Assembly (NCBI GenBank): GCA_024636155.1
Contig: JAGXHM010000080.1
Location: 1 to 42,904, forward strand
Direction: 5' to 3'
Source of the DNA: Deltaproteobacteria bacterium
GTDB taxonomy: Bacteria; Desulfobacterota; Desulfuromonadia; Desulfuromonadales; BM103
Length of the DNA stretch: 42,904 nt
The notes under the pieces were generated by a model. It saw only the letters and a program-made list of their open reading frames with translations, did not search any database and was not told the DNA's origin. This document shows, piece by piece, positions 17,214 to 24,801 of the stretch. Within the stretch, counting starts at the first letter, position 1, and every line of letters begins with the position of its first letter. Both the position numbers and the translations under genes were made by a program.

Positions 17214-19646
17214 ATGGCTGATGAAGAACAATTTAATGATCTGATGTCCGACTTCGAAATCGATCACGAAAAAATGTCCGAAATTATCGAGGAGCACGCC
17301 AGCGAAGGGGGATTGGTGGTTGCCTCGGAAACGCTTCCCTCCAGCCTGCCAATTATACCTCTACGTCCACGCCCTGCCTTTCCAGGGATCATGATCCCTC
17401 TGGTGCTCAACGGTAAAGGTCAAGTGGCCGCGCTGCATCAGGCGATGGAACACCAAACCCAGACTCTCGGGCTGGTCATGGTTCGTGATCTTGATGAGGA
17501 AGACGGCATCCAGAACTTGCATCAGGTTGGTGTCGCCGCCAAGATTGTCAAGGTACTGCACACCGAGAAGAACGCGGCCCACGTGCTGGTCAACAGCCTT
17601 GAGCGCTTTGTCATTGAAGATATCAACGAAACCGGCACCACCCTCTACGCCCGGGTGAGATATCACTTTGCCACCGAGCTTTCGACCAATCCGGAATTGC
17701 GTGCTTATTCGATGGCAATCCTTTCGACGTTAAAGGAGCTCGTTCAGATCAACCCGCTCTACAGCGAAGAAATCAAACTTTTTCTTAATCGATCGAGCCT
17801 TGATGACCCAGGCCGCCTGGCAGACTTCGCCGCCAATCTGACCAGTGTCGATGGCCAACAGCTACAGGAGATTCTGGCCACCCTCGATGTGCGCAAGCGC
17901 ATCGACAAAGTTCTGGTCCTGCTTAAAAAAGAGCTGGAAGTCTCCCGCCTGCCGACCAAAATCTCCAAACAGATTGAGGAGAAGGTTTCCGCTCAGCAAC
18001 GCGAGTTCTTTCTGCGCGAACAACTCAAAGCGATCAAACAGGAACTGGGCCTGGAAAAAGAAGGCAAAGACACGGAAATCGAAAAATTCCAGAAACGGCT
18101 TAAGAAACTCAAGTTTAGCGAGGAAGCAGAGCGTGCCGTTGAAGATGAGATGGAAAAACTTCAGCTGATCGATCCATCCTCGCCCGAATACAACGTCAGC
18201 CGCAACTATCTCGACTGGTTGACCATTCTTCCCTGGGGTGTTTTCAGCAAGGATTCCTACAAAATTGCCCGAGCCAGGCGGGTTCTTGATCGTGACCACT
18301 ACGGTCTCAAAGACGTTAAGGAACGAATCCTGGAATTTATCGCCGTCGGCAAAATGAAAGGGGACATTTCCGGTTCGATCCTCTGTCTGGTCGGTCCACC
18401 GGGGGTTGGCAAAACCTCCATAGGCCACAGCATTGCCGAGGCCCTCGGCCGCAAGTTCTTTCGCTTCTCATTGGGGGGCATGCGCGACGAGGCTGAGATC
18501 AAGGGACACCGTCGTACCTACATCGGCGCCATGCCGGGCAAGGTTATCCAGGCGATGAAAACCGTCGGCACCTCCAATCCGGTCATCATGCTTGATGAAG
18601 TCGACAAGATCGGCGCCTCCTACCAGGGCGACCCGGCCTCAGCCCTGCTTGAGGTTCTCGACCCGGAGCAGAACGGCAGCTTTCGCGATCACTATCTTGA
18701 TGTGCCCTTCGATCTGTCCAACGTGCTCTTTATTGCTACCGCCAACCAGCTGGACACCATTCCCAGGCCTCTGCTCGACCGCATGGAAATGATTCGCCTC
18801 TCCGGTTACATACTCGAAGAGAAACTCGAAATTGCCAAACGCTACCTGATCCCCAAAGCCCTTAAAAGTCACGGCCTGAAGCGTAGCCAGGCAGCGATTC
18901 AGAAGGCGGCACTCAAACAGATTATTGATGGCTACGCCCGTGAAGCAGGTGTGCGTAATCTTGAGAAACAAATTAAAAAGATCATGCGGCGGGCAGCCAT
19001 GGCCTTTGCCGAAAATGAAGAGTTGGAAAAAATCTCCATCACCAAAAGTGATCTGGAACATTATCTCGAGAAGCCGGTCTTCACTGCAGATGAAATCTTC
19101 GAGGGAATTCCTGGCGTAGCCACCGGCTTGGCCCGGACCAGCCTTGGTGGCGCAACCTTGCAGATCGAAGCAACAGCGATGCTGGCCAAGACGAAAGGCT
19201 TCAAGCAGACTGGGCACCTCGGCAACGTTATGGTCGAAAGTTCCGAGATAGCCTACTCCTACATCATGGCGCATATCGCCGATTTTGGCGTTGAACCAGA
19301 ATTCTTTGACACGCATTTCATTCATCTGCATGTCCCGGCCGGAGCCACCCCGAAAGACGGCCCATCGGCTGGCGTCACAATGGCCACCGCTCTGATATCG
19401 ATGATCACCGGGAAAGTAGTGAAGAAGAAACTCGGCATGACCGGGGAGCTAACTCTTACCGGCCGCGTTCTGCCAATCGGCGGACTCAAGGAGAAGACCA
19501 TTGCCTCACGTAGATCAGGCTTGAAGATTCTCGTCTTCCCCGAAGACAACCGTAAGGACTTCGACGACCTGCCGGACTACCTGAAAGAAGGCCTCGAAGT
19601 TCATTTTGTGCGGACGTTCGACGATGTCTATCGAATAGTTTTCTGA
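17214..19646 (+). CDS. lon: ATP-dependent protease Lon
   Basis: The 810-residue product is a complete LonA protease: an N-terminal substrate-binding domain (from about residue 45), a coiled region near 240-310, an AAA+ module with Walker A GPPGVGKT 394-401 and Walker B VIMLDEVDKIG, and a C-terminal peptidase. The catalytic dyad is S718 in KDGPSAGVTMA and K761 in GGLKEK, with the same 43-residue spacing as the E. coli enzyme. It degrades misfolded and short-lived regulatory proteins in the cytoplasm. GAGGAGCG lies 6 bases before the ATG. An N-terminal acidic extension of about 45 residues precedes the conserved SLPIIPLRPRPAFPG. A strong terminator follows. Confidence 0.98.
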   Translation: MADEEQFNDLMSDFEIDHEKMSEIIEEHASEGGLVVASETLPSSLPIIPLRPRPAFPGIMIPLVLNGKGQVAALHQAMEHQTQTLGLVMVRDLDEEDGIQNLHQVGVAAKIVKVLHTEKNAAHVLVNSLERFVIEDINETGTTLYARVRYHFATELSTNPELRAYSMAILSTLKELVQINPLYSEEIKLFLNRSSLDDPGRLADFAANLTSVDGQQLQEILATLDVRKRIDKVLVLLKKELEVSRLPTKISKQIEEKVSAQQREFFLREQLKAIKQELGLEKEGKDTEIEKFQKRLKKLKFSEEAERAVEDEMEKLQLIDPSSPEYNVSRNYLDWLTILPWGVFSKDSYKIARARRVLDRDHYGLKDVKERILEFIAVGKMKGDISGSILCLVGPPGVGKTSIGHSIAEALGRKFFRFSLGGMRDEAEIKGHRRTYIGAMPGKVIQAMKTVGTSNPVIMLDEVDKIGASYQGDPASALLEVLDPEQNGSFRDHYLDVPFDLSNVLFIATANQLDTIPRPLLDRMEMIRLSGYILEEKLEIAKRYLIPKALKSHGLKRSQAAIQKAALKQIIDGYAREAGVRNLEKQIKKIMRRAAMAFAENEELEKISITKSDLEHYLEKPVFTADEIFEGIPGVATGLARTSLGGATLQIEATAMLAKTKGFKQTGHLGNVMVESSEIAYSYIMAHIADFGVEPEFFDTHFIHLHVPAGATPKDGPSAGVTMATALISMITGKVVKKKLGMTGELTLTGRVLPIGGLKEKTIASRRSGLKILVFPEDNRKDFDDLPDYLKEGLEVHFVRTFDDVYRIVF

Positions 19647-19678
19647 TCCTCTGTTCTACACATGCATCAAAATATTAA

Positions 19679-19712
19679 CGGGACACTTTGCACGAAGTGT
19701 CCCGTTTTATTT
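19679..19712 (+). terminator. Intrinsic terminator after lon
   Basis: CGGGACACTT (19679-19688) pairs perfectly with AAGTGTCCCG (19695-19704) around a 6-base loop, followed by TTTTATTT. It lies 33 bases after the lon stop. Confidence 0.93.
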
Positions 19713-19775
19713 AAGCCTTTAAGTGAAGCCTGGCATTGCACGATGTTAACTTTCCAGTATAATTAATTTAATCCA

Positions 19776-19943
19776 CTAGCAGTCTGTCGGACAATCAGGG
19801 CTGAAGCGAAAATTTGAATATTTAAGGCCAGATCTTGGCTCATTTGAGAGTAATAGCCGTAGCTATTTGTCGAAAAAGAGCTAAGATATGGACCAAATAG
19901 ACGAATTTGCAGCCAGTTTATTGATTGTCCGACAGACTGCTAG
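19776..19943. repeat. 168-bp palindromic element with perfect 22-bp terminal inverted repeats (MITE-like)
   Basis: The ends 19776-19797 and 19922-19943 are exact 22-bp inverted repeats that start and finish with CTAG. The two 82-base halves align without gaps around a central CGTA (19858-19861), with the inner 30 columns about 80 percent identical, so the element folds into one long hairpin. It carries no open frame. The outer CTAG tetranucleotides could be a duplicated target site. It lies between the lon terminator and mscS, ending 24 bases before the mscS ATG, so it is likely part of the mscS leader or promoter region. Confidence 0.85.
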
Positions 19944-19967
19944 CATACCGGAAGGCATACCATCACT

Positions 19968-20903
19968 ATGGACACTCTGGTCTCCCTGCGCGACACCCTT
20001 TTCAATGGTCAATTTTTAGAAAGTAAATTTTTTTATACAATTCTGGCCATCGTGTTTTTCTGGTTAGTCCATCGTCTCGCCCTGGCCATATTCTTGCGGA
20101 ACCGGGATGTTCAAGTCCAGTATCGCATCCGCAAGACAGTCACATACATCACCTACCCGTTCACCTTTGTTGTTATCGGCCAAATATGGTTCACCGGTTT
20201 CCAGTCGATTTCAACGTATCTCGGCCTGCTCTCTGCCGGACTGGCGATTGCTCTGCAAGCGCCATTGGTAAATCTGGCAGGTTGGGCGTTCATCCTTTGG
20301 CGCCACCCTGTCAAGGTCGGTGACCGCATCCAGATTGGTAGTGACCGTGGCGATGTCATCGATCAACGCATCTTTATGTTCAGCCTGATGGAGATCGGTA
20401 ACTGGGTTGACGCCGACCAGAGCACAGGACGTGTGATTCACATTCCCAACGGCAAGATTTTCACCGAGGTTCTAGCCAACTACAGCCAGGGTTTCCATTA
20501 TATATGGAATGAAATCCCCGTCCTGGTCACCTTCGAAAGTGACTGGCGTAAAGCCAAACAGCTGCTTGATGAAATCGCCCAACGACACGGGACATCACTC
20601 AGCGATGCTGCTGCGCGAAGATTACGCGAAGCGGCCAAGAAATTCATGATCTTCTATAACAAACTCACACCAGTCGTTTATACCACGGTCAAAGACTCAG
20701 GAGTTATGCTGACGATCCGCTACCTATGCGACCCACGTAAACGGCGTGGCTCTGAACAAGATATATGGGAAGATATCCTCGACGCTTTTGCTGCCCACGA
20801 CAACATTGACTTCGCCTACCCGACCCAACGTTTCTATAGTAACGCCGCTGAGGGAAAACCAGGAACTCGCCCAGAGGCACTCTACACACCGACCGCCGAG
20901 TAA
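19968..20903 (+). CDS. MscS-family mechanosensitive channel
   Basis: The 311-residue product has membrane helices at about 22-42 and 60-80 and the pore-lining third helix at about 83-110 (TYLGLLSAGLAIALQAPLVN). The conserved MscS beta-domain start WRHPVKVGDRIQIG follows, with IPNGKIFTEVLANYS further on. Such channels open under membrane tension and release solutes during osmotic downshock. GGAAGG lies about 12 bases before the ATG, so the ribosome site is weak or far. A hairpin element ends just upstream. The gene is followed by trpS after about 120 bases in the same direction. Confidence 0.9.
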   Translation: MDTLVSLRDTLFNGQFLESKFFYTILAIVFFWLVHRLALAIFLRNRDVQVQYRIRKTVTYITYPFTFVVIGQIWFTGFQSISTYLGLLSAGLAIALQAPLVNLAGWAFILWRHPVKVGDRIQIGSDRGDVIDQRIFMFSLMEIGNWVDADQSTGRVIHIPNGKIFTEVLANYSQGFHYIWNEIPVLVTFESDWRKAKQLLDEIAQRHGTSLSDAAARRLREAAKKFMIFYNKLTPVVYTTVKDSGVMLTIRYLCDPRKRRGSEQDIWEDILDAFAAHDNIDFAYPTQRFYSNAAEGKPGTRPEALYTPTAE

Positions 20904-21022
20904 AGCTGACGTTCAAACATCATACTTCTCATCTGTTGTTGTCGCAGATTGAAATCGACGCACTTTTCTGGTAAGTTCGCGAGCATTTAATAAAGACAGG
21001 GATATATTCAAGGAGTTTTAAC

Positions 21023-21988
21023 ATGCGTGTTTTATCTGGCATTCAGCCCTCTGGCTCTCTGCACCTCGGCAATTACTTCGGCATGATGTCAAAGATGATC
21101 GCCCATCAGGAAGAGGCCGAACTGTTCTGCTTTATTGCCAACTATCACGCTCAGACCTCGGTCAGCGACGGCAAGATTCTCGCTCGCGGCACCCTCGAAG
21201 CCGCGGCTAACTTTCTCGCTCTCGGCATGGACCCGGAGAAGAGCACCTTCTGGGTTCAATCTGATGTCCCGGAAGTACAGGAACTGGCCTGGGTTCTTTC
21301 CAACTTCACTCCAATGGGACTGCTCGAGCGCTGTCACAGTTATAAGGACAAGATCGTCAAAGGCATCGCTGCCAACCACGGCCTGTTTGCCTACCCGGTG
21401 CTGATGACAGCCGACATTCTGCTCTTTCAGAGCGAAACAGTCCCTGTGGGTAAGGATCAGAAGCAACATGTAGAAGTTGCCCGCGACATCGCCATCAAGT
21501 TCAACAATCAGTACGGTGAGATCTTCACCCTGCCTCATCCAGAGATTGATGATGACGTCGCCACAGTACCTGGACTTGACGGCATGAAGATGAGTAAAAG
21601 CTATGGCAACACGATCGATCTTTTTGCCGAAGACAAGGCATTGCGCAAGCAGATCATGCGCATTGTTACCGCACCCATCCCGGTAGAAGACCCAAAAGAT
21701 CCCGACGCATGTAACGTTTACAAGATCTTCCGTCTCTTCCTCGGCAAGGATGACGACACTGCTTTAAGACAGCGCTACAAGGCTGGTAATCTCGGCTTCG
21801 GTGATGTGAAGCAGGAACTGTTTGAAACTGTGCGTGACTACTTTGCTCCGCAAGCAGAGTATCGCAAGGAACTCCTTGCAAACCCGGATGGGATTCGTGA
21901 GATTCTTGCCAAAGGGGCGGACAAGGCGAGATACGCGGCGAGTAAGACGCTGCGTAAGGTTCGTAAGAAGACAGGATTGATCTACTAA
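21023..21988 (+). CDS. trpS: Tryptophanyl-tRNA synthetase
   Basis: The 321-residue class I synthetase begins MRVLSGIQPSGSLHLGNYFG, the TrpRS form of the HIGH motif, and has GMKMSKSYGNT as its KMSKS loop near residue 193. It also has the TrpRS-typical TADILLFQ and VGKDQKQHVE segments. The enzyme charges tRNA-Trp in the cytoplasm. AAGGAG lies 9 bases before the ATG. A strong terminator closes the transcript. Confidence 0.97.
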   Translation: MRVLSGIQPSGSLHLGNYFGMMSKMIAHQEEAELFCFIANYHAQTSVSDGKILARGTLEAAANFLALGMDPEKSTFWVQSDVPEVQELAWVLSNFTPMGLLERCHSYKDKIVKGIAANHGLFAYPVLMTADILLFQSETVPVGKDQKQHVEVARDIAIKFNNQYGEIFTLPHPEIDDDVATVPGLDGMKMSKSYGNTIDLFAEDKALRKQIMRIVTAPIPVEDPKDPDACNVYKIFRLFLGKDDDTALRQRYKAGNLGFGDVKQELFETVRDYFAPQAEYRKELLANPDGIREILAKGADKARYAASKTLRKVRKKTGLIY

Positions 21989-21994
21989 ATTCAT

Positions 21995-22032
21995 CGGGCA
22001 ACAGATTGCGAATCTGTTGCCCGTTTTAATTT
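21995..22032 (+). terminator. Intrinsic terminator after trpS
   Basis: A 13-bp perfect stem (21995-22007 with 22011-22023, CGGGCAACAGATT) closes on a GCG loop and is followed by TTTTAATTT, 7 bases after the trpS stop. Confidence 0.94.
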
Positions 22033-22571
22033 AGTGGTTGTTTCTGAAACACATTTTAAACCTTAAACAAGACCGCGGGTCGCATCCCGCAGACGCCTTA
22101 CTCTTTTGTTAGCCCAAAAGAGTAAGCATAAAAGGGCCTTACGCTGCGTGGCAAAGAAACCAAGGGGGACCTTCCCTCTGGGCCCTCGCGTTAATGATCC
22201 ACTCTGTATGGGAATCGCTTTTCAGGCGCCTTGTTTTGCTCTGGCCTTAAGGGGCTGGCTCCATCTGTCCCTGACCCTGCCTTTGCTTATGGCGGCGCAA
22301 CAAAAGGCTTTCGCAATGAGAATGATTCAGCAAACACGTTGACGGCACAACGGGGCATGAAAGCTAAAACAAGATCAAAATTGAAAAAGGAAAAGTGCAA
22401 CAAATTTCAGATCTATTGCATTTTTCCTAAGCCAGCTCTACACCCCAGCAACCGCCCCAACCTTCACATAAACAATCAACTCCCCTCCTCAGTGCGAAAT
22501 CAATATTTATAGATATACTTTAGTTGCACGCACCCGATATCACATATTGTTTCTTCCAGGGAGCTAGCATC
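22024..22571. other. Non-coding region with a hairpin and repeat-like sequence
   Basis: No gene is supported in these 550 bases; two overlapping open frames at 22106-22342 and 22231-22512 have no ribosome site and odd composition. TTACTCTTTTG (22098-22108) pairs perfectly with CAAAAGAGTAA (22115-22125) around a 6-base loop. The GC-rich stretch from about 22060 to 22340 differs in composition from the AT-rich flank after 22370 and looks like a dispersed repeat, but copy number could not be tested. Confidence 0.45.
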
Positions 22572-23519
22572 ATGATTTTCCGATTATCAACGTTAATCTT
22601 ACCCTCTTTAATTCTACTTTTAGCTACATTTTGTTATGCCGACCACGAAGTAGAAGTTAAAACAGCACCAACTTTTGTTGATAAAACTCACCAGGACATT
22701 TCTGAATCCCTGGCTATACCGTCACAATGGTTCGATGATTTCTTCCAGGATCCGCGCCTTGATGAAGAACCGGCAAGAACTTTTCTACGACTGCGTGGCT
22801 CAATCATCACAGAAGAAGGTGAAAAACTTAGCTATGATGGGAAATTAAAAGCGCGACTGGAACTTCCTCGCCTTAAACGTCGCTTTCACTTGATTCTTTC
22901 CAGCGAGGAGGACGACCTGCGTGACGAAACGCTGAGGGATGCCTGGATTAACCAGGGTTTGTCGGACGACAATGAGACCACACTAGCGCTGCAATATACG
23001 CAAGAGCGAAGTACTCAATTCAGTTTGACACATAAGATCAGGCTTAACTTTGATGACGGTCCGAACCCACATATTATTTCCCGTGTCCGTTACACCATTC
23101 CAGTCGCCAATGAATCGTTCTTAACGCTGACTCAATCCATTTTTTGGGAAAACAGTGAGGGGTTTGGCGAGGAAAGTCGAATCGATTATGACATCCCTAT
23201 AAGTGAAACCAAGTTGGTTCGTGCAACCGGGAACGGACTTTTTTCGGAATCGAGCAACGGTTATGAATGGCAGAGTCTGTTGCAATGGCTGCAATCATTC
23301 AGCCATAAAAAGGCTATGGCTGTCGGCGGCTATGTCGTCGGCGAAACTCGACCCAAGTGCTATGTCACCGAATATGACGTTTATTTTAAATACAGGCAAA
23401 GGATCAATAAAGAGTGGTTGTTTATCGAATTTAAACCGGAAGTAAAATGGACCCGTGAAAATAATTTTGAATCCGTGGGCATTTTCACCATTACCCTCGA
23501 AGCACAGTTTGGTGAATGA
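22572..23519 (+). CDS. Exported protein of unknown function, probable outer-membrane beta-barrel
   Basis: From ATG 22572, preceded by AGGGAG, the 315-residue product starts with a signal peptide (MIFRLSTLILPSLILLLATFCYA) with a likely cut after CYA. The mature protein is acidic at first. From about residue 70 it shows repeated alternating hydrophobic/polar strands such as TFLRLRGSI, GKLKARLELPRL, RFHLILSSEED, TTLALQYTQER, HKIRLNFDDG and IISRVRYTIP, ending in a final strand (FTITLEAQFGE). This pattern suggests a small beta-barrel. I do not recognise the family. An in-frame start 48 bases upstream lacks a ribosome site. Confidence 0.7.
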   Translation: MIFRLSTLILPSLILLLATFCYADHEVEVKTAPTFVDKTHQDISESLAIPSQWFDDFFQDPRLDEEPARTFLRLRGSIITEEGEKLSYDGKLKARLELPRLKRRFHLILSSEEDDLRDETLRDAWINQGLSDDNETTLALQYTQERSTQFSLTHKIRLNFDDGPNPHIISRVRYTIPVANESFLTLTQSIFWENSEGFGEESRIDYDIPISETKLVRATGNGLFSESSNGYEWQSLLQWLQSFSHKKAMAVGGYVVGETRPKCYVTEYDVYFKYRQRINKEWLFIEFKPEVKWTRENNFESVGIFTITLEAQFGE

Positions 23520-23633
23520 GCAAAAACAAATGCAAACGATTTCAAGTCAGTTGCACATATACTCAAAAATTGCATCTCGCCCATTCCGTGCCATACTGAA
23601 CGTTCACTGTTGCAAAAAGCCAGGGAGGTCACG

Positions 23634-23810
23634 ATGTCAAACTACCGGAAGTGGTACTGCAACTGCAGAGGCAAGCCGTTAGAACTCAGCCCCGTGGAAA
23701 CAGCCGATGACGAGCCAGTCGAGGCAATCTGTCAACGTTGCGGTGCATCTCCCTCATCGGACCCTAAGCACAGCATCTCTTACAAGGATATTGAGAACTG
23801 GGACGATTGA
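23634..23810 (+). CDS. 58-residue CxC/CxxC zinc-ribbon-like small protein
   Basis: The start ATG 23634 follows a strong GGGAGG site. The product, MSNYRKWYCNCRGKP..., has C9 and C11 in a CxC pair and C33 and C36 in CQRC, a likely four-Cys metal site, and an acidic tail. The function is not recognised. Its good ribosome site, Cys pattern and compact length argue for a real gene. It converges on the DUF4177-like gene, with 6 bases between stops. Confidence 0.75.
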   Translation: MSNYRKWYCNCRGKPLELSPVETADDEPVEAICQRCGASPSSDPKHSISYKDIENWDD

Positions 23811-23816
23811 ACAGAT

Positions 23817-23993
23817 CTAGTCTGTCTTCTCACGGGTAAAGAGAACAAATGCCATTGAAGGTCTTTTGCTCGCTTCTCGAATGGCAAATTGAATGCCGTC
23901 AAAATGCCATCCCTCTGCTGTCCTCTTGTTCAACACCTCTTCAATTGTCTCATCGGTAACAACGGAGAGTTCTACAACTTTGTATTCAATCAT
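23817..23993 (-). CDS. Small DUF4177-like protein
   Basis: The product is about 58 residues from ATG 23993, preceded by GAAGGGAA. It has the short pattern MIEYKVVEL...LNKRTAEGWHFDGIQFAI...AFVLFTRE, which matches DUF4177, a domain of two or three strands and one helix seen in many bacterial small proteins of unknown role. An in-frame ATG at 24008 is also possible but overlaps the ribosome site. Confidence 0.7.
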   Translation of the reverse strand: MIEYKVVELSVVTDETIEEVLNKRTAEGWHFDGIQFAIREASKRPSMAFVLFTREKTD

Positions 23994-24519
23994 TAACATT
24001 CCCTTCACAGTTCAACAAGAGATCTGCGTCACCTCACACAAGTCGGTTATATCGTACCCTTGCAATCGAGGTAAAGCATTCACTTTCATCCCACAACAAC
24101 CATATCGCTAACCTTTTAACATATAGGATAAAACATCTTTTTATCCCCATGATCAGTTATTTTTTAACAAAAGTTAATTCTGTTGAAGATCCGTATACTT
24201 TATACCAAAAAGCCCTCTAATCTGGCAATCTTCCTGAAGTTTTCTATTGACATCTCTTTAGAACGACGTATCATGTCGCAAAATTTACCACCCCAAGATG
24301 TGGTTTCTTTTCCCGAATACGTACCTTAAAATTAGCTCACAAACGCAGTATTTCTGGCCATTAAATGCATTTCAGGCTCGTGAAAAGAGGGGGGTTTTTA
24401 GCCATTATTTCAATATGCGGCTCACCGCAAGGTGTTCCTGCCATTGCTTCACATTTGTCACATTGTCGTTTCTTTGGAGAAAACACAGTAAAAAATACTG
24501 ATAAAAGGAGTCACATCTT
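23994..24519. other. Intergenic region and long leader of the DUF485-symporter operon
   Basis: The left part holds a small hairpin (GGATAAA 24126-24132 with TTTATCC 24140-24146). A sigma-70-type promoter sits at 24247-24274, leaving a leader of about 240 bases. Just before the ribosome site, CAGTA (24486-24490) pairs with TACTG (24496-24500). No gene is supported. Confidence 0.5.
24247..24274 (+). promoter_or_regulatory. Predicted promoter for the DUF485-symporter operon
   Basis: A perfect TTGACA (24247-24252) and TATCAT (24269-24274) are 16 bases apart. Initiation would fall near 24281, about 240 bases before the DUF485 start. Confidence 0.5.
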
Positions 24520-24783
24520 ATGGGACACGGACCAGCAGTAAAACTCGGCAAGGATAACGCGGCCGCGTACAAGAGCAAGATAGGCATTTCAATGTTCATC
24601 GTTTATACCTTGACCTACTTCGGCTTTGTCGTCATCAACGCTGTTAGCCCGGCTCTGATGGAAAAAATCTACTTCGGTCAAACTCTGGCCATTCTCTACG
24701 GTTTCTTCCTGATTATTTTCGCTTTGGTACTGGCGGTCATCTACAACCACTTCTGTACAGCCGCTGAAGCGCGCCTGAATTAA
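24520..24783 (+). CDS. DUF485 membrane protein (symporter partner)
   Basis: The 87-residue product has two membrane helices (about 27-48 and 57-80) and the DUF485 pattern, ending CTAAEARLN. AAAGGAG precedes the ATG. In many bacteria a DUF485 gene (yjcH in E. coli) lies directly before an ActP-type acetate symporter, as here, with 18 bases to the next start. It probably assembles with or supports the symporter in the inner membrane; its exact role is not known. Confidence 0.9.
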   Translation: MGHGPAVKLGKDNAAAYKSKIGISMFIVYTLTYFGFVVINAVSPALMEKIYFGQTLAILYGFFLIIFALVLAVIYNHFCTAAEARLN

Positions 24784-24801
24784 TAGGGAGAAACTGAGAC
24801 C

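Noticed and set aside
22106-22512. Two overlapping open frames after trpS
   Set aside because: They lie in repeat-like sequence, lack ribosome sites and have no protein-like pattern.
24355-24370. TGGCC...GC before the DUF485 gene as a sigma-54 promoter
   Set aside because: Spacing between GG and GC is 9 and the -24 box is imperfect.
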